A stretch of 51,912 bases of DNA from Prochlorococcus sp. scB243_496M6 (GCA_000635535.1 JFMF01000412.1:1-51912), one strand, 5' to 3'. Positions 19,777 through 30,392 are shown, counted from the first letter of the stretch. Notes: generated by a model not told the origin, from the letters alone. Made by a program: numbers and translations.

Positions 19777-20615
19777 AAATTAACTACAGGCATTGGTCCT
19801 CGTCTTTCTTTAGATATTGACTCTTTTAAAAAACTACATAATCTTGAAGATGAAAAATCTAATTCTCCTTCCATTACTTTTTCTAATGAATTTGAAATCG
19901 CATCATTAGATTTAAAAAGTAGATTCCAAGTACTTTGAAGTATTTTTAAGTCAAAATCTTTATTTTCCATTAAACCACTTCTCTTAATTCCAATCCTATT
20001 TAAACCTCTCAATCTTCCAGGATGCCCTTCGGCTAAACAAAAAGGAGGGACATCTCTATCTACCCTAGTCATGCCTCCAATCATTGCTAAATATCCAATA
20101 TGTACAAATTGATGAATACCTAAACAACCACCAATAATAGCTTTATCTTCAATCTTTACGTGACCTGCAACTTGAACACTATTTGATAAAACTATCCTGT
20201 TACCTAGTTCACAATTATGTCCGATGTGAGTATAAGCCATCAACAAATTATTATTGCCAATAATAGTTTTTTCTCCTTCATCAGTTGCTTTATTAATAGT
20301 TACACATTCTCTGAAAGTATTATTATCTCCAATAATTACTTCAGTAGGGGCCCCTTTATATTTGAGGTCCTGGGGATCAAGACCTATAAAAACACTTGGG
20401 TAAACTTTATTGTTTATACCAATTTTAGTTCTTCCGGAAATAACTGCGTTGGGTCCTATTTCGGTTCCTTTCCCGATAGTCACATCAGGACCGACAATAG
20501 CCCCTTGAGAGACAATAACCCCATCATGTAATTCGGCACTTGGATCAACATAAGCATTTGGATGAACATTTACACCACCAAAGCCTGCATTTAATTCAGT
20601 ATTTTTAGAATCCAT
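19773..20615 (-). CDS. lpxA: UDP-N-acetylglucosamine acyltransferase
   Basis: First step of lipid A synthesis, transferring a hydroxyacyl chain from ACP to UDP-GlcNAc. The N-terminal two thirds is a left-handed beta helix of hexapeptide repeats (for example VIVSQG AIVGPD VTIGKG), and the catalytic His is in the THIGHNCELGN segment. I choose the ATG at 20615, four bases after the fabZ stop (280 residues); a TTG at 20627 would overlap fabZ. It overlaps lpxB by four bases. Confidence 0.94.
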   Translation of the reverse strand: MDSKNTELNAGFGGVNVHPNAYVDPSAELHDGVIVSQGAIVGPDVTIGKGTEIGPNAVISGRTKIGINNKVYPSVFIGLDPQDLKYKGAPTEVIIGDNNTFRECVTINKATDEGEKTIIGNNNLLMAYTHIGHNCELGNRIVLSNSVQVAGHVKIEDKAIIGGCLGIHQFVHIGYLAMIGGMTRVDRDVPPFCLAEGHPGRLRGLNRIGIKRSGLMENKDFDLKILQSTWNLLFKSNDAISNSLEKVMEGELDFSSSRLCSFLKESISKERRGPMPVVNL

Positions 20616-20619
20616 ATCA

Positions 20620-21078
20620 CTAATCAACTAATGAAAACATTAACTCTCCAGCACAAACCAACTTCCCATCAACATGCGCCTCACCCTTAACCTTGCCAAA
20701 TCTTTGTCTTTTAATAGATAATAACTCACAAGAAATTATCAATTGATCTCCAGGCACAACTGGTTTTCTGAATTTAACATTATTGATTCCAGCGAAGACG
20801 AAAAGTCCCTTAGGAAGATCTGCCATTTGCGTTACAATTATTCCACCAACTTGGGCCATTGATTCAACAATAAGAACCCCAGGCATCAAGGGTCTCTCAG
20901 GAAAGTGACCCTGAAATTGAGGCTCATTTATAGTTACATTTTTTACTGCAACAGCTCTCTCCCCAGGGATATACTCTATTACTTTGTCCACAAGAGCAAA
21001 AGGATATCTGTGAGGTAATAAACCTAGTATGTGCTCAGAGGAAAGTTGATTATTTTCACTGGATAATTTCTTTTCCAA
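20620..21078 (-). CDS. fabZ: 3-hydroxyacyl-ACP dehydratase
   Basis: Hot-dog-fold dehydratase of fatty-acid elongation. The 152-residue protein has [12 protein letters not shown] and the active-site stretch [20 protein letters not shown] with its His and Glu. A TTG at 21078 is the apparent start because the next Met is deep inside the domain. It sits between lpxC and lpxA, the common arrangement that couples hydroxyacyl-ACP use between lipid A and fatty-acid synthesis. Confidence 0.94.
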   Translation of the reverse strand: MEKKLSSENNQLSSEHILGLLPHRYPFALVDKVIEYIPGERAVAVKNVTINEPQFQGHFPERPLMPGVLIVESMAQVGGIIVTQMADLPKGLFVFAGINNVKFRKPVVPGDQLIISCELLSIKRQRFGKVKGEAHVDGKLVCAGELMFSLVD

Positions 21079-21095
21079 AACTATTAAAGATAAAG

Positions 21096-21932
21096 TTAAT
21101 TTTTTAGCGATGAGGCCAATAAAGCATTTAAAGAATGTGATCCTTTATAAACTAAAATTTGAGCCTTAGGTAACCCTACCAAAGCCAAGTCCCCAATAAG
21201 GTCTAAAATTTTATGTCTTATTGGTTCATTATCAAATCTTAATGGTGGATTTACCCATTTATCACCATCACAAACAAGAGCATTTTCCAAACTTCCGCCT
21301 TTTATTAGTCCAAGTTCACTTAACTCTTGAAATTGATCTTTAAAACCAAATGTTCTTGCAGGCGCAATCATTTCAACAAAACTTTTCGGATTTAAATCAA
21401 TTACAAAAGTTTGATTTCCAATTGCTTTATAGGCAAAACTTATGGTGGATATAATTGTAGTTTTTTCGGAAGGAGTTGCAGCTATAACTGAGCCTTCTTT
21501 ATTTAAAATTATTGATTTATTAATTTCTCGAAAAAAATTATCTGGTCTAGGTGCCTTTTTTATCCCCACTTCTTCAAAATCTCTAACCCACTGAATTGCC
21601 GACCCATCTAAAAGAGGAATCTCTTTCCCATCAACCTCAATATGTATATAACTCAACCCACACCCCGCCATAGAAGATAATAAATGTTCAATAGTATACA
21701 AATTTCTCCCACCTAATTTAACCGCCGTACAAAGCATCGTACTTCCAATTAAATCCTGAGTTAACTTAAAAATCTCGTTAGGTTTATCCTTAAAAGAGAC
21801 ATAATATCCTTCTTTCTCATAGTTAGAAATTGTAACTCTTGTTTTTTCTCCACTATGAAGGCCAATACCTTCTCTGGAGATAACACCAGCTAAGGTATAG
21901 CAAGAATCATAATTAGAAGGCCAAGAAAACAC
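21096..21932 (-). CDS. lpxC: UDP-3-O-acyl-N-acetylglucosamine deacetylase
   Basis: Zinc enzyme for the committed step of lipid A synthesis. In 278 residues it has the zinc ligands H83 (YTIEHLLSS), H240 and D244 ([10 protein letters not shown]). The start is a GTG at 21932, which abuts the BamA stop codon exactly, so translation is probably coupled. It is shorter at the C-terminus than the E. coli protein. Confidence 0.94.
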   Translation of the reverse strand: MFSWPSNYDSCYTLAGVISREGIGLHSGEKTRVTISNYEKEGYYVSFKDKPNEIFKLTQDLIGSTMLCTAVKLGGRNLYTIEHLLSSMAGCGLSYIHIEVDGKEIPLLDGSAIQWVRDFEEVGIKKAPRPDNFFREINKSIILNKEGSVIAATPSEKTTIISTISFAYKAIGNQTFVIDLNPKSFVEMIAPARTFGFKDQFQELSELGLIKGGSLENALVCDGDKWVNPPLRFDNEPIRHKILDLIGDLALVGLPKAQILVYKGSHSLNALLASSLKN

Positions 21933-24071
21933 TTAAAATTTCCATCCAACTCCAAGTGTATATCTCCAACCGCCACTTAGGTCCCTGCTAGCAACATCTA
22001 ATCTTAGTGGACCTATAGGTGTTTTAATCCCAACTCCCCCTCCAAGGGAAAAACCAGAGCCTGATTTTTGCAATAATTTACCAGGTTTACCAGGAACATC
22101 CTTTTGAGAGCCTAGATCAGTGCCTCCATCTACGAATAAAGCTCCAGATATCATTCTCCAAACAGGGAATCTATATTCTGCTGTGCCCTCAACAAAACTT
22201 CTACTTACTGCCAAATCACAAGATCCCCAACCTCTAACAGATGATGTTCCTCCCATACAAAAAGCTTCGTAAGGAGGTAATTCCCCCAGAATAGTTCCGG
22301 CTTTAAATTGAAATCCAATAGCTTGTGGACAGTCTTCACTATTAGGACCATTGGACTTGCATGCTTTCGTTAAATTTATTATGTTTGTTGGAATAAAAAA
22401 TGAATATGAGGCTCTCATTCTATTAAAAGTTGGAGAGTTTTCCCCCATTGAAATAAATTGTTCAGTACCAAAGCTAAATTTATTTCCTGCAGTTGGATTG
22501 ATAGAATTGTTCAAATTATTTCTAGAAGTACTTGCAATAACACTCACTAATGTATTTTCTTCAGGGCATGAACCATCATTTGGAGTAAATCCAATACAAA
22601 TAATATCGCTTATATTGTTTCTGGTTGTGGTTGGTGTTCTGTCACCATAAGGTTTTTTGTTTCCATCACCATCTATCATCTTTACTTTCTTAAAATTCAT
22701 TCCTGCAAGGACTCTCCATTTAGCGACCTTAAATGGGTCTCCACCATTTAATGGCCTTGAGAAAGAAAAACCACCTCCTGTTTTTTCTAAAACTATTGAT
22801 GAAAAAGTATCAGAACTAGATGGTGATTGATCATCTACTGCATAAAATTTCCCATTATTTTGACTTTTAAATTCTTGTGGATAATCTCTACTTAAAAAAA
22901 TATTTGTTCTAAAAGATGTTTTATGTTTATCACCTTTAATCCATGGATCAGATAATGAAAAATTATAGGTAGTTGAATATTCTCCAAAATTAAGATTTAA
23001 ATTTGTAGACCATGCTCTTCCTAGTGCATTTGTTTCCTGCAAACCAATTGATGCGAAGATTCCTGAACCATTACTATAACCAAGTCCACCTGTTAACGAT
23101 CCTGTTCTTTGCTCACTCAAGTCTAAAAAAATTATGACTTGACCAGGATTTAAATTATCCGGGCCAAGAGAAACCTTTACATCATCAAATAATGATGTGG
23201 CATAGAGTCTACCGATATCAGCTTCTAAAATTTTTCTATTAAATATGGTGCCAGGTTGCGTTTTTAACTCTCTCTTTATAACCCAGTCTTTTGTTTTACC
23301 TTTTCTAGGTTTTCCATCAATAATAAATTCACCATCAGAATTTGGGAATCTTATTTTTACGTCAGAGATAATGCCCTCAGAAACTTTTAAGATTACTACT
23401 CCGTTCTCAGAGATTCTATCTGGGCTATTAACTCTAGCTAAAGAATAACCTGCATTTTCATAACGTTCTTTTATTATTGCTATTTTATTTTGAAATTCAT
23501 TTAGGTTAAGAGTTGTCCCATAATAATTTTTAAAAATATCATCTACGTATTCATTTGGGACTATAGAATTTATTGGTTTAAGTTCAACTTTCTTCAGGAT
23601 TGGATTAGGCACAACATTTACTATTAGCCTCACTCCTAGTGGCCCATCTTGAGACTTTATTTTAACTCCTGAAAACCAACCACTAGCATATATTGCATTA
23701 AGGTCTTGGTTTAAAATTCGATTATCAACAATACTTCCAGGCTTTATGCTCATGGAATCATATGCAGCCAATTCAAGTTTTCTACCCTCAGGATGATTTT
23801 CCCAACCTTCGATAATTATTTCTGATATGAGGACACTTTCTTCACTAATATCATTATTATTTTCTGCAAGAAGAAATTTTTTCTCTTTTTTTATATCAAT
23901 CCCTCGAAATAAAACATCATTACTATTTGGTATGTCTAAGGTTTCTCTTGATTGATCAACGTCATTTGGCAAATACTTAGCAGCCAATTCTGAATTATTT
24001 GATATAAAAATCAAGGGAGAACAGGCAACATTTATGAAAATTTTCCCAAATTTTAAAAAATGTTTTTGCAT
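21933..24071 (-). CDS. bamA: BamA/Omp85-family outer membrane assembly protein
   Basis: Inserts beta-barrel proteins into the outer membrane. The 712-residue protein has a hydrophobic N-terminal segment (about residues 8-25) that can serve for export, tandem POTRA domains over roughly residues 75-330 (cyanobacterial proteins usually have three), and a C-terminal 16-strand barrel. The barrel has the lid-loop motif VRGWGSCD and ends with the outer-membrane signature finishing in W-K-F. It heads the lpxC-fabZ-lpxA-lpxB run, linking OMP assembly with lipid A. Confidence 0.93.
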   Translation of the reverse strand: MQKHFLKFGKIFINVACSPLIFISNNSELAAKYLPNDVDQSRETLDIPNSNDVLFRGIDIKKEKKFLLAENNNDISEESVLISEIIIEGWENHPEGRKLELAAYDSMSIKPGSIVDNRILNQDLNAIYASGWFSGVKIKSQDGPLGVRLIVNVVPNPILKKVELKPINSIVPNEYVDDIFKNYYGTTLNLNEFQNKIAIIKERYENAGYSLARVNSPDRISENGVVILKVSEGIISDVKIRFPNSDGEFIIDGKPRKGKTKDWVIKRELKTQPGTIFNRKILEADIGRLYATSLFDDVKVSLGPDNLNPGQVIIFLDLSEQRTGSLTGGLGYSNGSGIFASIGLQETNALGRAWSTNLNLNFGEYSTTYNFSLSDPWIKGDKHKTSFRTNIFLSRDYPQEFKSQNNGKFYAVDDQSPSSSDTFSSIVLEKTGGGFSFSRPLNGGDPFKVAKWRVLAGMNFKKVKMIDGDGNKKPYGDRTPTTTRNNISDIICIGFTPNDGSCPEENTLVSVIASTSRNNLNNSINPTAGNKFSFGTEQFISMGENSPTFNRMRASYSFFIPTNIINLTKACKSNGPNSEDCPQAIGFQFKAGTILGELPPYEAFCMGGTSSVRGWGSCDLAVSRSFVEGTAEYRFPVWRMISGALFVDGGTDLGSQKDVPGKPGKLLQKSGSGFSLGGGVGIKTPIGPLRLDVASRDLSGGWRYTLGVGWKF

Positions 24072-24107
24072 AGTATTTGTGATTAAGATAATTAAATGGT
24101 TATTTAT

Positions 24108-24845
24108 TCAATTAGGTTTAAGAAAATAGTTTATTCTTCGGTGGATTTCGCTATAAGCTTCAATTAAACCACCCAAATCATTTCTAAATCTATCCTTATC
24201 CAGGCTTACAATTGTATCATTTTTTTGATTTAGATCCCACAATCTACAATTATCAGGACTTATTTCATCTCCGAGAATGATATTATTTCTTAAATCATAA
24301 CCAAATTCTAATTTAAAATCGACAAGTTGAAGTTGAATATTTTTAAAAAAACTTTTCAAGATTATATTAATTTTTAAGGTTAAATCTATTATTAATTCTA
24401 AATCATGAGAACTAATCATGTTCATTAATTTGATTCTATCTTTTGTAAGGAGAGGATCATTAAGTTCATCATTTTTAAGATAGATATCAATTAATGGTTG
24501 TGATAGCAAAGTTCCAGGTTTAATAGTTGTTTGTTTACACAAAGAACCATAAGCAGTATTTCTTAGAACAATTTCTAATGGAATCACTTTTATTTTTTTT
24601 GCAATCATTGTATTTGCATTTTCAAGTTCAATAAAATGAGTTGGAATATTCTTTTTAATAAGAATCTCAAAAATTCTTGCACTTATCAGGCAATTAAGTT
24701 TGCCTTTTCCTTCAAATTTTTCTTTTTTCAACGCATTAAAAGCTGTAGCATCATCTTTAAATTCAATTTTTACTTTATCTAGATCATCATGAGTAAATAC
24801 TTTTTTCGCTTTGCCTTCATATATCAACTCATATTTATTATTCAT
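24108..24845 (-). CDS. purC: SAICAR synthetase
   Basis: Purine synthesis enzyme that joins aspartate to CAIR using ATP. It has 245 residues with the N-terminal YEGKAKKVF motif and the substrate-binding segments LIDFKLEFG and GDEISPDNCRLWD. It lies 36 bases upstream of bamA in the same direction but is divergent from purD, another purine gene, with 133 bases between the two starts that must hold both promoters. Confidence 0.95.
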   Translation of the reverse strand: MNNKYELIYEGKAKKVFTHDDLDKVKIEFKDDATAFNALKKEKFEGKGKLNCLISARIFEILIKKNIPTHFIELENANTMIAKKIKVIPLEIVLRNTAYGSLCKQTTIKPGTLLSQPLIDIYLKNDELNDPLLTKDRIKLMNMISSHDLELIIDLTLKINIILKSFFKNIQLQLVDFKLEFGYDLRNNIILGDEISPDNCRLWDLNQKNDTIVSLDKDRFRNDLGGLIEAYSEIHRRINYFLKPN

Positions 24846-24978
24846 TAATTTAAAACCTCATTATGATTACTAAAGTACTTTTTGTAATTAACATAATTAT
24901 GAGAGATCAACTTCAAATGATTTTATTTCATTTTAACTGATTATTCATCGAAACCTCATAACCTTTAAAAACAAATAT

Positions 24979-26310
24979 ATGGGAATTCATTCACCAAGTG
25001 CTAGGAGCTTATTTAGATTAGAAAATATCTTAATTATTGGAAATGGCGGTAGAGAAAACTCTTTAGCTTGGGCTATTCAAAAAAATGAATTAGTTAAAAA
25101 AGTTTATTTAATACCTGGTAACGCTGGTTCAGAAAGAATAAATAAATGTGAAAGAATAAAAATTGATATAAATAATAAAAATGAACTTTTAGAGAAGCTT
25201 GATTTTCTTAAGATAGATTTAGTTGTAATTGGACCAGAAATACCTCTAGCAAATGGATTAGCTAATTTTCTTCGCCAAAAAGATTTTAAAGTATTTGGTC
25301 CTAATAAAGATGGAGCAAAATTAGAATTTAGTAAATCTTGGGCAAAGGAATTTATGCAAGACGCAAATATTCCAACTGCAAACTTTTGGAAAGTCAATTC
25401 TGTTGAAGAAGCAAAAAAAATCATCAATTCAGCATCAACTCCTCTGGTGGTAAAAGCTGATGGTTTAGCTTCAGGTAAAGGTGTTTTTATTCCTAATTCA
25501 AAAGATGAATGCTTTAAAGCGACAGAGTCGATTTTTAATGGTAGATTTGGCAACTCTGGGAAAGTAGTTGTTCTAGAAGAAAAAATTCAAGGGCCAGAAG
25601 TTTCAGTTTTTGCTTTATGCGATGGAAAGAGATACACATTACTTCCAACCGCCCAAGATCACAAACGACTTTATGAAAAAGATAAAGGGCCAAATACAGG
25701 AGGTATGGGGGCATATTCTCCTGCCCCATTATTAACAGAAGATTACCTTAATAGAATTATCAAGGAGATAATTGAACCAACAATAAATGAATTAAATAAA
25801 AGAAATATTGACTATAGAGGCGTAATTTACTTTGGATTAATGATCACAGAATCTGGGCCCAAAGTTATAGAATACAATTGCAGATTTGGTGATCCAGAAT
25901 GCCAAACAATAATGCCCCTGATGGATCAAGATTTTGTATTTCTTTTAGAAAAATGCTCAATGGGAAAATTAACTGGTGATGAAATAATTTATACTGCCGA
26001 TAAAGTTAGTGGTTGTGTAATAGCTTCCTCCAAAGGTTATCCTCACGAATATAAAACTGGCTTTCAAATAAGTATAGATAAGATTGACCCAAATGATTGT
26101 CAAATTTTCGACTCAGGTACTACTTTAAGTGAAGATGGGAAATTACTAACTAATGGAGGAAGAGTCTTAAGTATTGTTTGCCAAGGTAAAGATTTCGATA
26201 TGGTTTTTGAAAAAGCATATAAAAATTTAAAAAAAATTCATTTTGAGGGTATTTACTTCAGAAATGACATAGGTTATCAAGTCAGAAAAAAATTTTCAAA
26301 GGAGAATTAA
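24979..26310 (+). CDS. purD: Phosphoribosylamine-glycine ligase
   Basis: GAR synthetase, second step of purine synthesis, with an ATP-grasp fold. The 443-residue protein contains ILIIGNGGRENSLAW near the N-terminus, LVVKADGLASGKGV (ATP-binding loop), and the signature RFGDPECQ. The ATG at 24979 gives about 14 extra residues before the conserved start, so a slightly later start is possible. nblS begins four bases after its stop. Confidence 0.94.
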   Translation: MGIHSPSARSLFRLENILIIGNGGRENSLAWAIQKNELVKKVYLIPGNAGSERINKCERIKIDINNKNELLEKLDFLKIDLVVIGPEIPLANGLANFLRQKDFKVFGPNKDGAKLEFSKSWAKEFMQDANIPTANFWKVNSVEEAKKIINSASTPLVVKADGLASGKGVFIPNSKDECFKATESIFNGRFGNSGKVVVLEEKIQGPEVSVFALCDGKRYTLLPTAQDHKRLYEKDKGPNTGGMGAYSPAPLLTEDYLNRIIKEIIEPTINELNKRNIDYRGVIYFGLMITESGPKVIEYNCRFGDPECQTIMPLMDQDFVFLLEKCSMGKLTGDEIIYTADKVSGCVIASSKGYPHEYKTGFQISIDKIDPNDCQIFDSGTTLSEDGKLLTNGGRVLSIVCQGKDFDMVFEKAYKNLKKIHFEGIYFRNDIGYQVRKKFSKEN

Positions 26311-26314
26311 GCTT

Positions 26315-28381
26315 ATGGTAGATACCAATAATCGAGAAAATAGAAAATATAACATCACTGAAAATGGAGATATGAATAGTAACTATTGGATTAATGGACT
26401 CATCGCTTGGTGGAGTGGATTCAGTTTAAGAACAAAGTTGTTAGCCATAGCAACTCTCGTCGTAAGCCTCCTAATGACAGCAATAACTTTTTTTGCATTA
26501 AATAGTATCCAAAGAGATGCAGGAATGAATGATACTAGATATGCTCGAGATCTTGGCTTATTGTTATCTGGGAATGTTACAGAATTAGTCGCTAATAACC
26601 AAAAAAAAGAAATCTCAAATGTAGCTGAAAAGTTTTGGAGATCAAGTCGAAACCTCCGTTATATATTCTTTACTGATGCTGAAGATGTTGTGCAACTTGG
26701 GATACCTATCAGTGCGACACCAACAAGCTCAGACAGTCAATTTCAGCTCACGCGAAGATTAAAACTACCCTCAGAACTTAAAAAGAGACCCCAATTCCCA
26801 TTAGTTAGACAGCATGCAACACCTCAAGGTCAAGTAACAGATGTATTTGTCCCAATGTTGTGGAAAGGCAAATATCTTGGAACTTTAGCTTTGGGAGTCA
26901 CCCCCAATAAAAAAGCATTAGCCAGTGCTGCATTAACTAGAGAGGTAACCATTGCAGTTTTTATTTCTATTTGGGTTTTAGTAATACTTGGAGCTGTATT
27001 TAATGCACTAACTATTACAAGACCCGTCAGAGAATTAGTAAGAGGTGTTAGAGAAATTTCAAGAGGAAATTTTAAATCGAGAATTTCTTTGCCTATGACT
27101 GGTGATCTAGGAGAACTCTTAAATGGATTTAACCGAATGGCCACACAGTTAGAAAATTATGACGAGGCAAATATAGAAGAATTAAAAGCGGCACAAATCA
27201 AGCAACAATCCCTTATAGCTACAATGGCTGATGGTGCTATATTATTGGACTCACAAGGCAAGATAGTACTTACTAATCCAACAGCTAAGAGACTATTTCG
27301 TTGGGAAGGAAGATCCTTAGAGGGTAAATATTTTTTAAATGAAATCCCAGAAATTTTATCCAACGACCTACATACGAACATAGAATCTATCTTCAATAGG
27401 GAAAAGGAGAAGGACGATTTAAGGTTCAGTTTAGGAGAACCAGCAAGAACCTTAAGAATTGTCTTGCAATCAGTTTTAGATACAAATAAAGTTGAATTAA
27501 AGGGAATTGCTGTAACAATCCAAGACTTAACGAGAGAAGTTGAACTGAATGCCGCACAGAATAGATTTATTAGTAATGTTTCTCACGAATTGAGGACACC
27601 ACTTTTTAATATTAAAAGTTATGTAGAGACCTTACACGATTTAAAAGATCAGCTTTCTGATGAAGAACAAATAGAATTTTTAGGAATTGCAAATTCAGAG
27701 ACCGATAGGTTAACAAGACTTGTAAATGATGTATTAGATTTATCTAGGTTGGAATCTGGGAAAATTGTTCAGCTAGAGCAAATGGATATTAAACCAGCAA
27801 TTGAACAGACTCTTAGAAATTATAGACTTAATGCTACAGAAAAAAATGTTTCATTAGCTCATGATATAGAGGAGACTATTCCTCCAATTCTCGGAAACTT
27901 TGATTTACTTTTGCAGGTTTTTGATAATTTGCTGGGTAATGGATTAAAATTTAGCCCAAAAAACAGCTCCCTTATTATAAGAGCTTATACTTGGCCAGAT
28001 TCCTGTCCAGCTTTCCCTCCAAGTAGTACAAATGATGCAGCCCCTCAATGTGAATTAGTTTCACCACTCCCAAAAGTAAGGATTGAGATTGCTGATACTG
28101 GCTCAGGAATATCACAGGCTGATCAAGAAAAGATATTTGATCGTTTTTATAGAGTAGAGAATTCTGTTCATACTGAGCAAGGTACCGGTTTAGGTTTATC
28201 TATAGTTCGCGGAATAATAGAAAAACACGGTGGAGAAATTCGCATGGCTAGTGAATTAGGAGTAGGAACAACTTTCTGGTTTGATTTAGCCTTAGCTCAA
28301 TCTGATAAAGATGAACTATTGACAAAAGCTATTAATAATTCCGATTCTTTTTCAGGTTCTGGAATTAAAGAAATTATCTAA
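26315..28381 (+). CDS. nblS: Sensor histidine kinase NblS (Hik33/DspA)
   Basis: Membrane sensor kinase controlling high-light, nutrient and cold responses through RpaB and RpaA-type regulators. The 688-residue protein has two membrane helices (about 40-63 and 210-232), an extracytoplasmic sensing part between them, a HAMP linker (about 232-282), a PAS domain (about 293-405), the dimerisation box with phospho-acceptor H424 in NVSHELRTPL, and a HATPase_c domain with DTGSGIS and GTGLGLSIV. An Hli gene, a known target class, lies elsewhere in the window. Its stop overlaps the convergent kaiC stop by four bases. Confidence 0.95.
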   Translation: MVDTNNRENRKYNITENGDMNSNYWINGLIAWWSGFSLRTKLLAIATLVVSLLMTAITFFALNSIQRDAGMNDTRYARDLGLLLSGNVTELVANNQKKEISNVAEKFWRSSRNLRYIFFTDAEDVVQLGIPISATPTSSDSQFQLTRRLKLPSELKKRPQFPLVRQHATPQGQVTDVFVPMLWKGKYLGTLALGVTPNKKALASAALTREVTIAVFISIWVLVILGAVFNALTITRPVRELVRGVREISRGNFKSRISLPMTGDLGELLNGFNRMATQLENYDEANIEELKAAQIKQQSLIATMADGAILLDSQGKIVLTNPTAKRLFRWEGRSLEGKYFLNEIPEILSNDLHTNIESIFNREKEKDDLRFSLGEPARTLRIVLQSVLDTNKVELKGIAVTIQDLTREVELNAAQNRFISNVSHELRTPLFNIKSYVETLHDLKDQLSDEEQIEFLGIANSETDRLTRLVNDVLDLSRLESGKIVQLEQMDIKPAIEQTLRNYRLNATEKNVSLAHDIEETIPPILGNFDLLLQVFDNLLGNGLKFSPKNSSLIIRAYTWPDSCPAFPPSSTNDAAPQCELVSPLPKVRIEIADTGSGISQADQEKIFDRFYRVENSVHTEQGTGLGLSIVRGIIEKHGGEIRMASELGVGTTFWFDLALAQSDKDELLTKAINNSDSFSGSGIKEII

Positions 28382-29907
28382 TTATTATCTAATCCTTTAA
28401 AAACATTTTGAACATTTTGATCAGGCACAACTCTATGAGGAGCACCACTAAATATTTGTTCAAAATTAGAAAAAGAATCCTTTATTTCTGGGCCACTATT
28501 TGTAATGATAAATTCTCTTATTCTTTTATCATGCCATGATCCCCGCATTTTAAAGACATTTATAGCTCGTGCCATCTCACCTTTTATTTCTACATATTGA
28601 AGCAACAATATGGTATCTGTAATTGTTGAGATATGAGAATCAGTTATAGAGTGACTGCCCATAAATTCTTCTGCAGTATTAGTAAAAAAGCCTGCTATTT
28701 CCTCTTGTTTTGTATAACCTGTAACAGCAATTACAAATTGTCTAAATGCATTCAAACTTACACCTCTTGCTAATGCAGAAAGAGAATCAATTGCCATTCT
28801 TTTTGGTTTAAATTGATTAATTTGCGTTTTTATAATTTGTAAGTGATCTTCTAAACCAGTTGATTCAGGATATGCACAAATAATTTTCAATAAACCATCA
28901 CTTTCCATTTTTTCAAAATCTATTCCCCAGCTAGTCGCATTTCTAAGCAATTGAGCTCTAGATTCTTCATATGCAAAAAGTATTGCTCTTTCATTATTGT
29001 TATAAGCATCTTCAACAAATTTTGATACAAGCATTGTTTTGCCTGTACCAGTAGCTCCAGTGGCGAGAATGATGGAATCTTGAAAATATCCTCCACCACA
29101 CATATCATCAAGATCTTTAACTCCAGAGCTAATCCTAATATTTGAGGATCTCTGCGTTAATCTCATTGCTCCTAGGGCAAACACACTAATTCCATCCATT
29201 CCCATAGTAAATGGATATTCACCTTTCATATGTACAGTTCCTCTTAACTTCAAAACTTCTAAAGTTCTTCTTCTCTTCTCTGACTCAAGAACATTTCTTA
29301 ATAAAACAACATTATCAGATACAAATTCTTCTACCCCATATCTAGCAATTGGTCCATAGTCATCAACCCTTTCTGTAGTCATAACTGTCGTTACACCTAT
29401 CTCTTTTAATCTTGCTATGAGTCTAAATATTTCCCGTCTAACAACGTAGATAGCATCATACTGTTGAAAAACAGCAGTTATTGAATCTATTGCAACTCTT
29501 TTAGCTTTATATTTTCGAATTGCATAACTAATTCTCTCAATAAGACCAGACAAATCAAAGTTTCCAGCGACATCCTGACCATCAGGGTCAGGAGAAGCAT
29601 CCAAGATAAAAAGTTTATTTTGATCAATTAATTCTTGTAAATCCCAACCAAAACTGGCGGCATTTCTAATAATATCTAGGGGCGATTCCTCAAATGTTAC
29701 AAAGATTCCAGGTTCATCAAAATTACAAATTCCATGGTGTAAATATTGCAGTGAAAAAACAGTTTTACCAGTCCCTGAGGTACCACTAACGAGTGTACTT
29801 CTTGATACGGGAAGCCCACCCCTACAAACATCATCAAAGCCTTCTATTCCAGTTGGTAATTTTTGTACTTGCATTTTATTTGATTTGCCAAATTTCTTAT
29901 CATTCAT
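28378..29907 (-). CDS. kaiC: Circadian clock protein KaiC
   Basis: Double-domain RecA-like ATPase and autokinase. Both Walker A motifs are intact (GTSGTGKT at 42-49 in CI, GATGTGKT at 284-291 in CII), with the CI catalytic pair E73/E74. The phosphorylation sites S427 and T428, and T422 ahead of them, are conserved in the segment ITDSHISTIT. At 509 residues it is shorter at the C-terminal tail, where KaiA binds in Synechococcus. No kaiA is present in the locus. Upstream of it is kaiB, separated by 70 bases. Confidence 0.97.
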   Translation of the reverse strand: MNDKKFGKSNKMQVQKLPTGIEGFDDVCRGGLPVSRSTLVSGTSGTGKTVFSLQYLHHGICNFDEPGIFVTFEESPLDIIRNAASFGWDLQELIDQNKLFILDASPDPDGQDVAGNFDLSGLIERISYAIRKYKAKRVAIDSITAVFQQYDAIYVVRREIFRLIARLKEIGVTTVMTTERVDDYGPIARYGVEEFVSDNVVLLRNVLESEKRRRTLEVLKLRGTVHMKGEYPFTMGMDGISVFALGAMRLTQRSSNIRISSGVKDLDDMCGGGYFQDSIILATGATGTGKTMLVSKFVEDAYNNNERAILFAYEESRAQLLRNATSWGIDFEKMESDGLLKIICAYPESTGLEDHLQIIKTQINQFKPKRMAIDSLSALARGVSLNAFRQFVIAVTGYTKQEEIAGFFTNTAEEFMGSHSITDSHISTITDTILLLQYVEIKGEMARAINVFKMRGSWHDKRIREFIITNSGPEIKDSFSNFEQIFSGAPHRVVPDQNVQNVFKGLDNN

Positions 29908-29977
29908 AGTTTTGTGCTAATTAATAAAAAAATAAATTTTTTGAATTTAACTTTAAATTACAAAAGTTTTAAAAATA

Positions 29978-30295
29978 TTATTTATCACCACTATATTCAG
30001 TTTCAGTTAATTCATCAAAAAGTAGATCTAAACCAATTAAAACTTTCTCTCTATCTGAGAGATCTCCTATTATTTTTCTCACTGGTGGCGGTAAAATTTT
30101 AGCTAAGGTTGGGGTGGCTAAAATCTTGTCTTCTTCTGCAAGTTGGGGTTGCTTAAGTACATCAATAACCTTTAACGCATAAACTCCTTTGAATTCATTT
30201 TCTAATATTTCTCTTAAAGTATTCAAAGCTCTCATTGAATTAGGAGTATTTCCAGCAACGTAGAGTTTTAAAATATATGTTTTCCTTACTGCCAT
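29978..30295 (-). CDS. kaiB: Circadian clock protein KaiB
   Basis: Thioredoxin-like, fold-switching protein of 105 residues that binds the CI ring of KaiC. The family stretch [20 protein letters not shown] is at the N-terminus and the acidic C-terminal tail is intact (TETEYSGD). In freshwater and marine Synechococcus kaiA lies directly upstream; here the next gene upstream is the divergent rplU only 144 bases away, leaving no room for kaiA. Confidence 0.96.
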   Translation of the reverse strand: MAVRKTYILKLYVAGNTPNSMRALNTLREILENEFKGVYALKVIDVLKQPQLAEEDKILATPTLAKILPPPVRKIIGDLSDREKVLIGLDLLFDELTETEYSGDK

Positions 30296-30392
30296 AGTTT
30301 ATAGTTCCTGAATTGATATAAAAGATTTAAAACAACCCTTGACTTATTACACTACAAAATAAGAAAATAAACAAACAATTATGATTGCTGGT

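Noticed and set aside
25104..25553. 149-residue minus-strand frame inside purD
   Set aside because: Shadow of purD in another frame; no independent motif.
30339..30367. TTGACT as a -35 box upstream of rplU
   Set aside because: No convincing -10 box at 16-18 bases spacing (the sequence there is AGAAAA).
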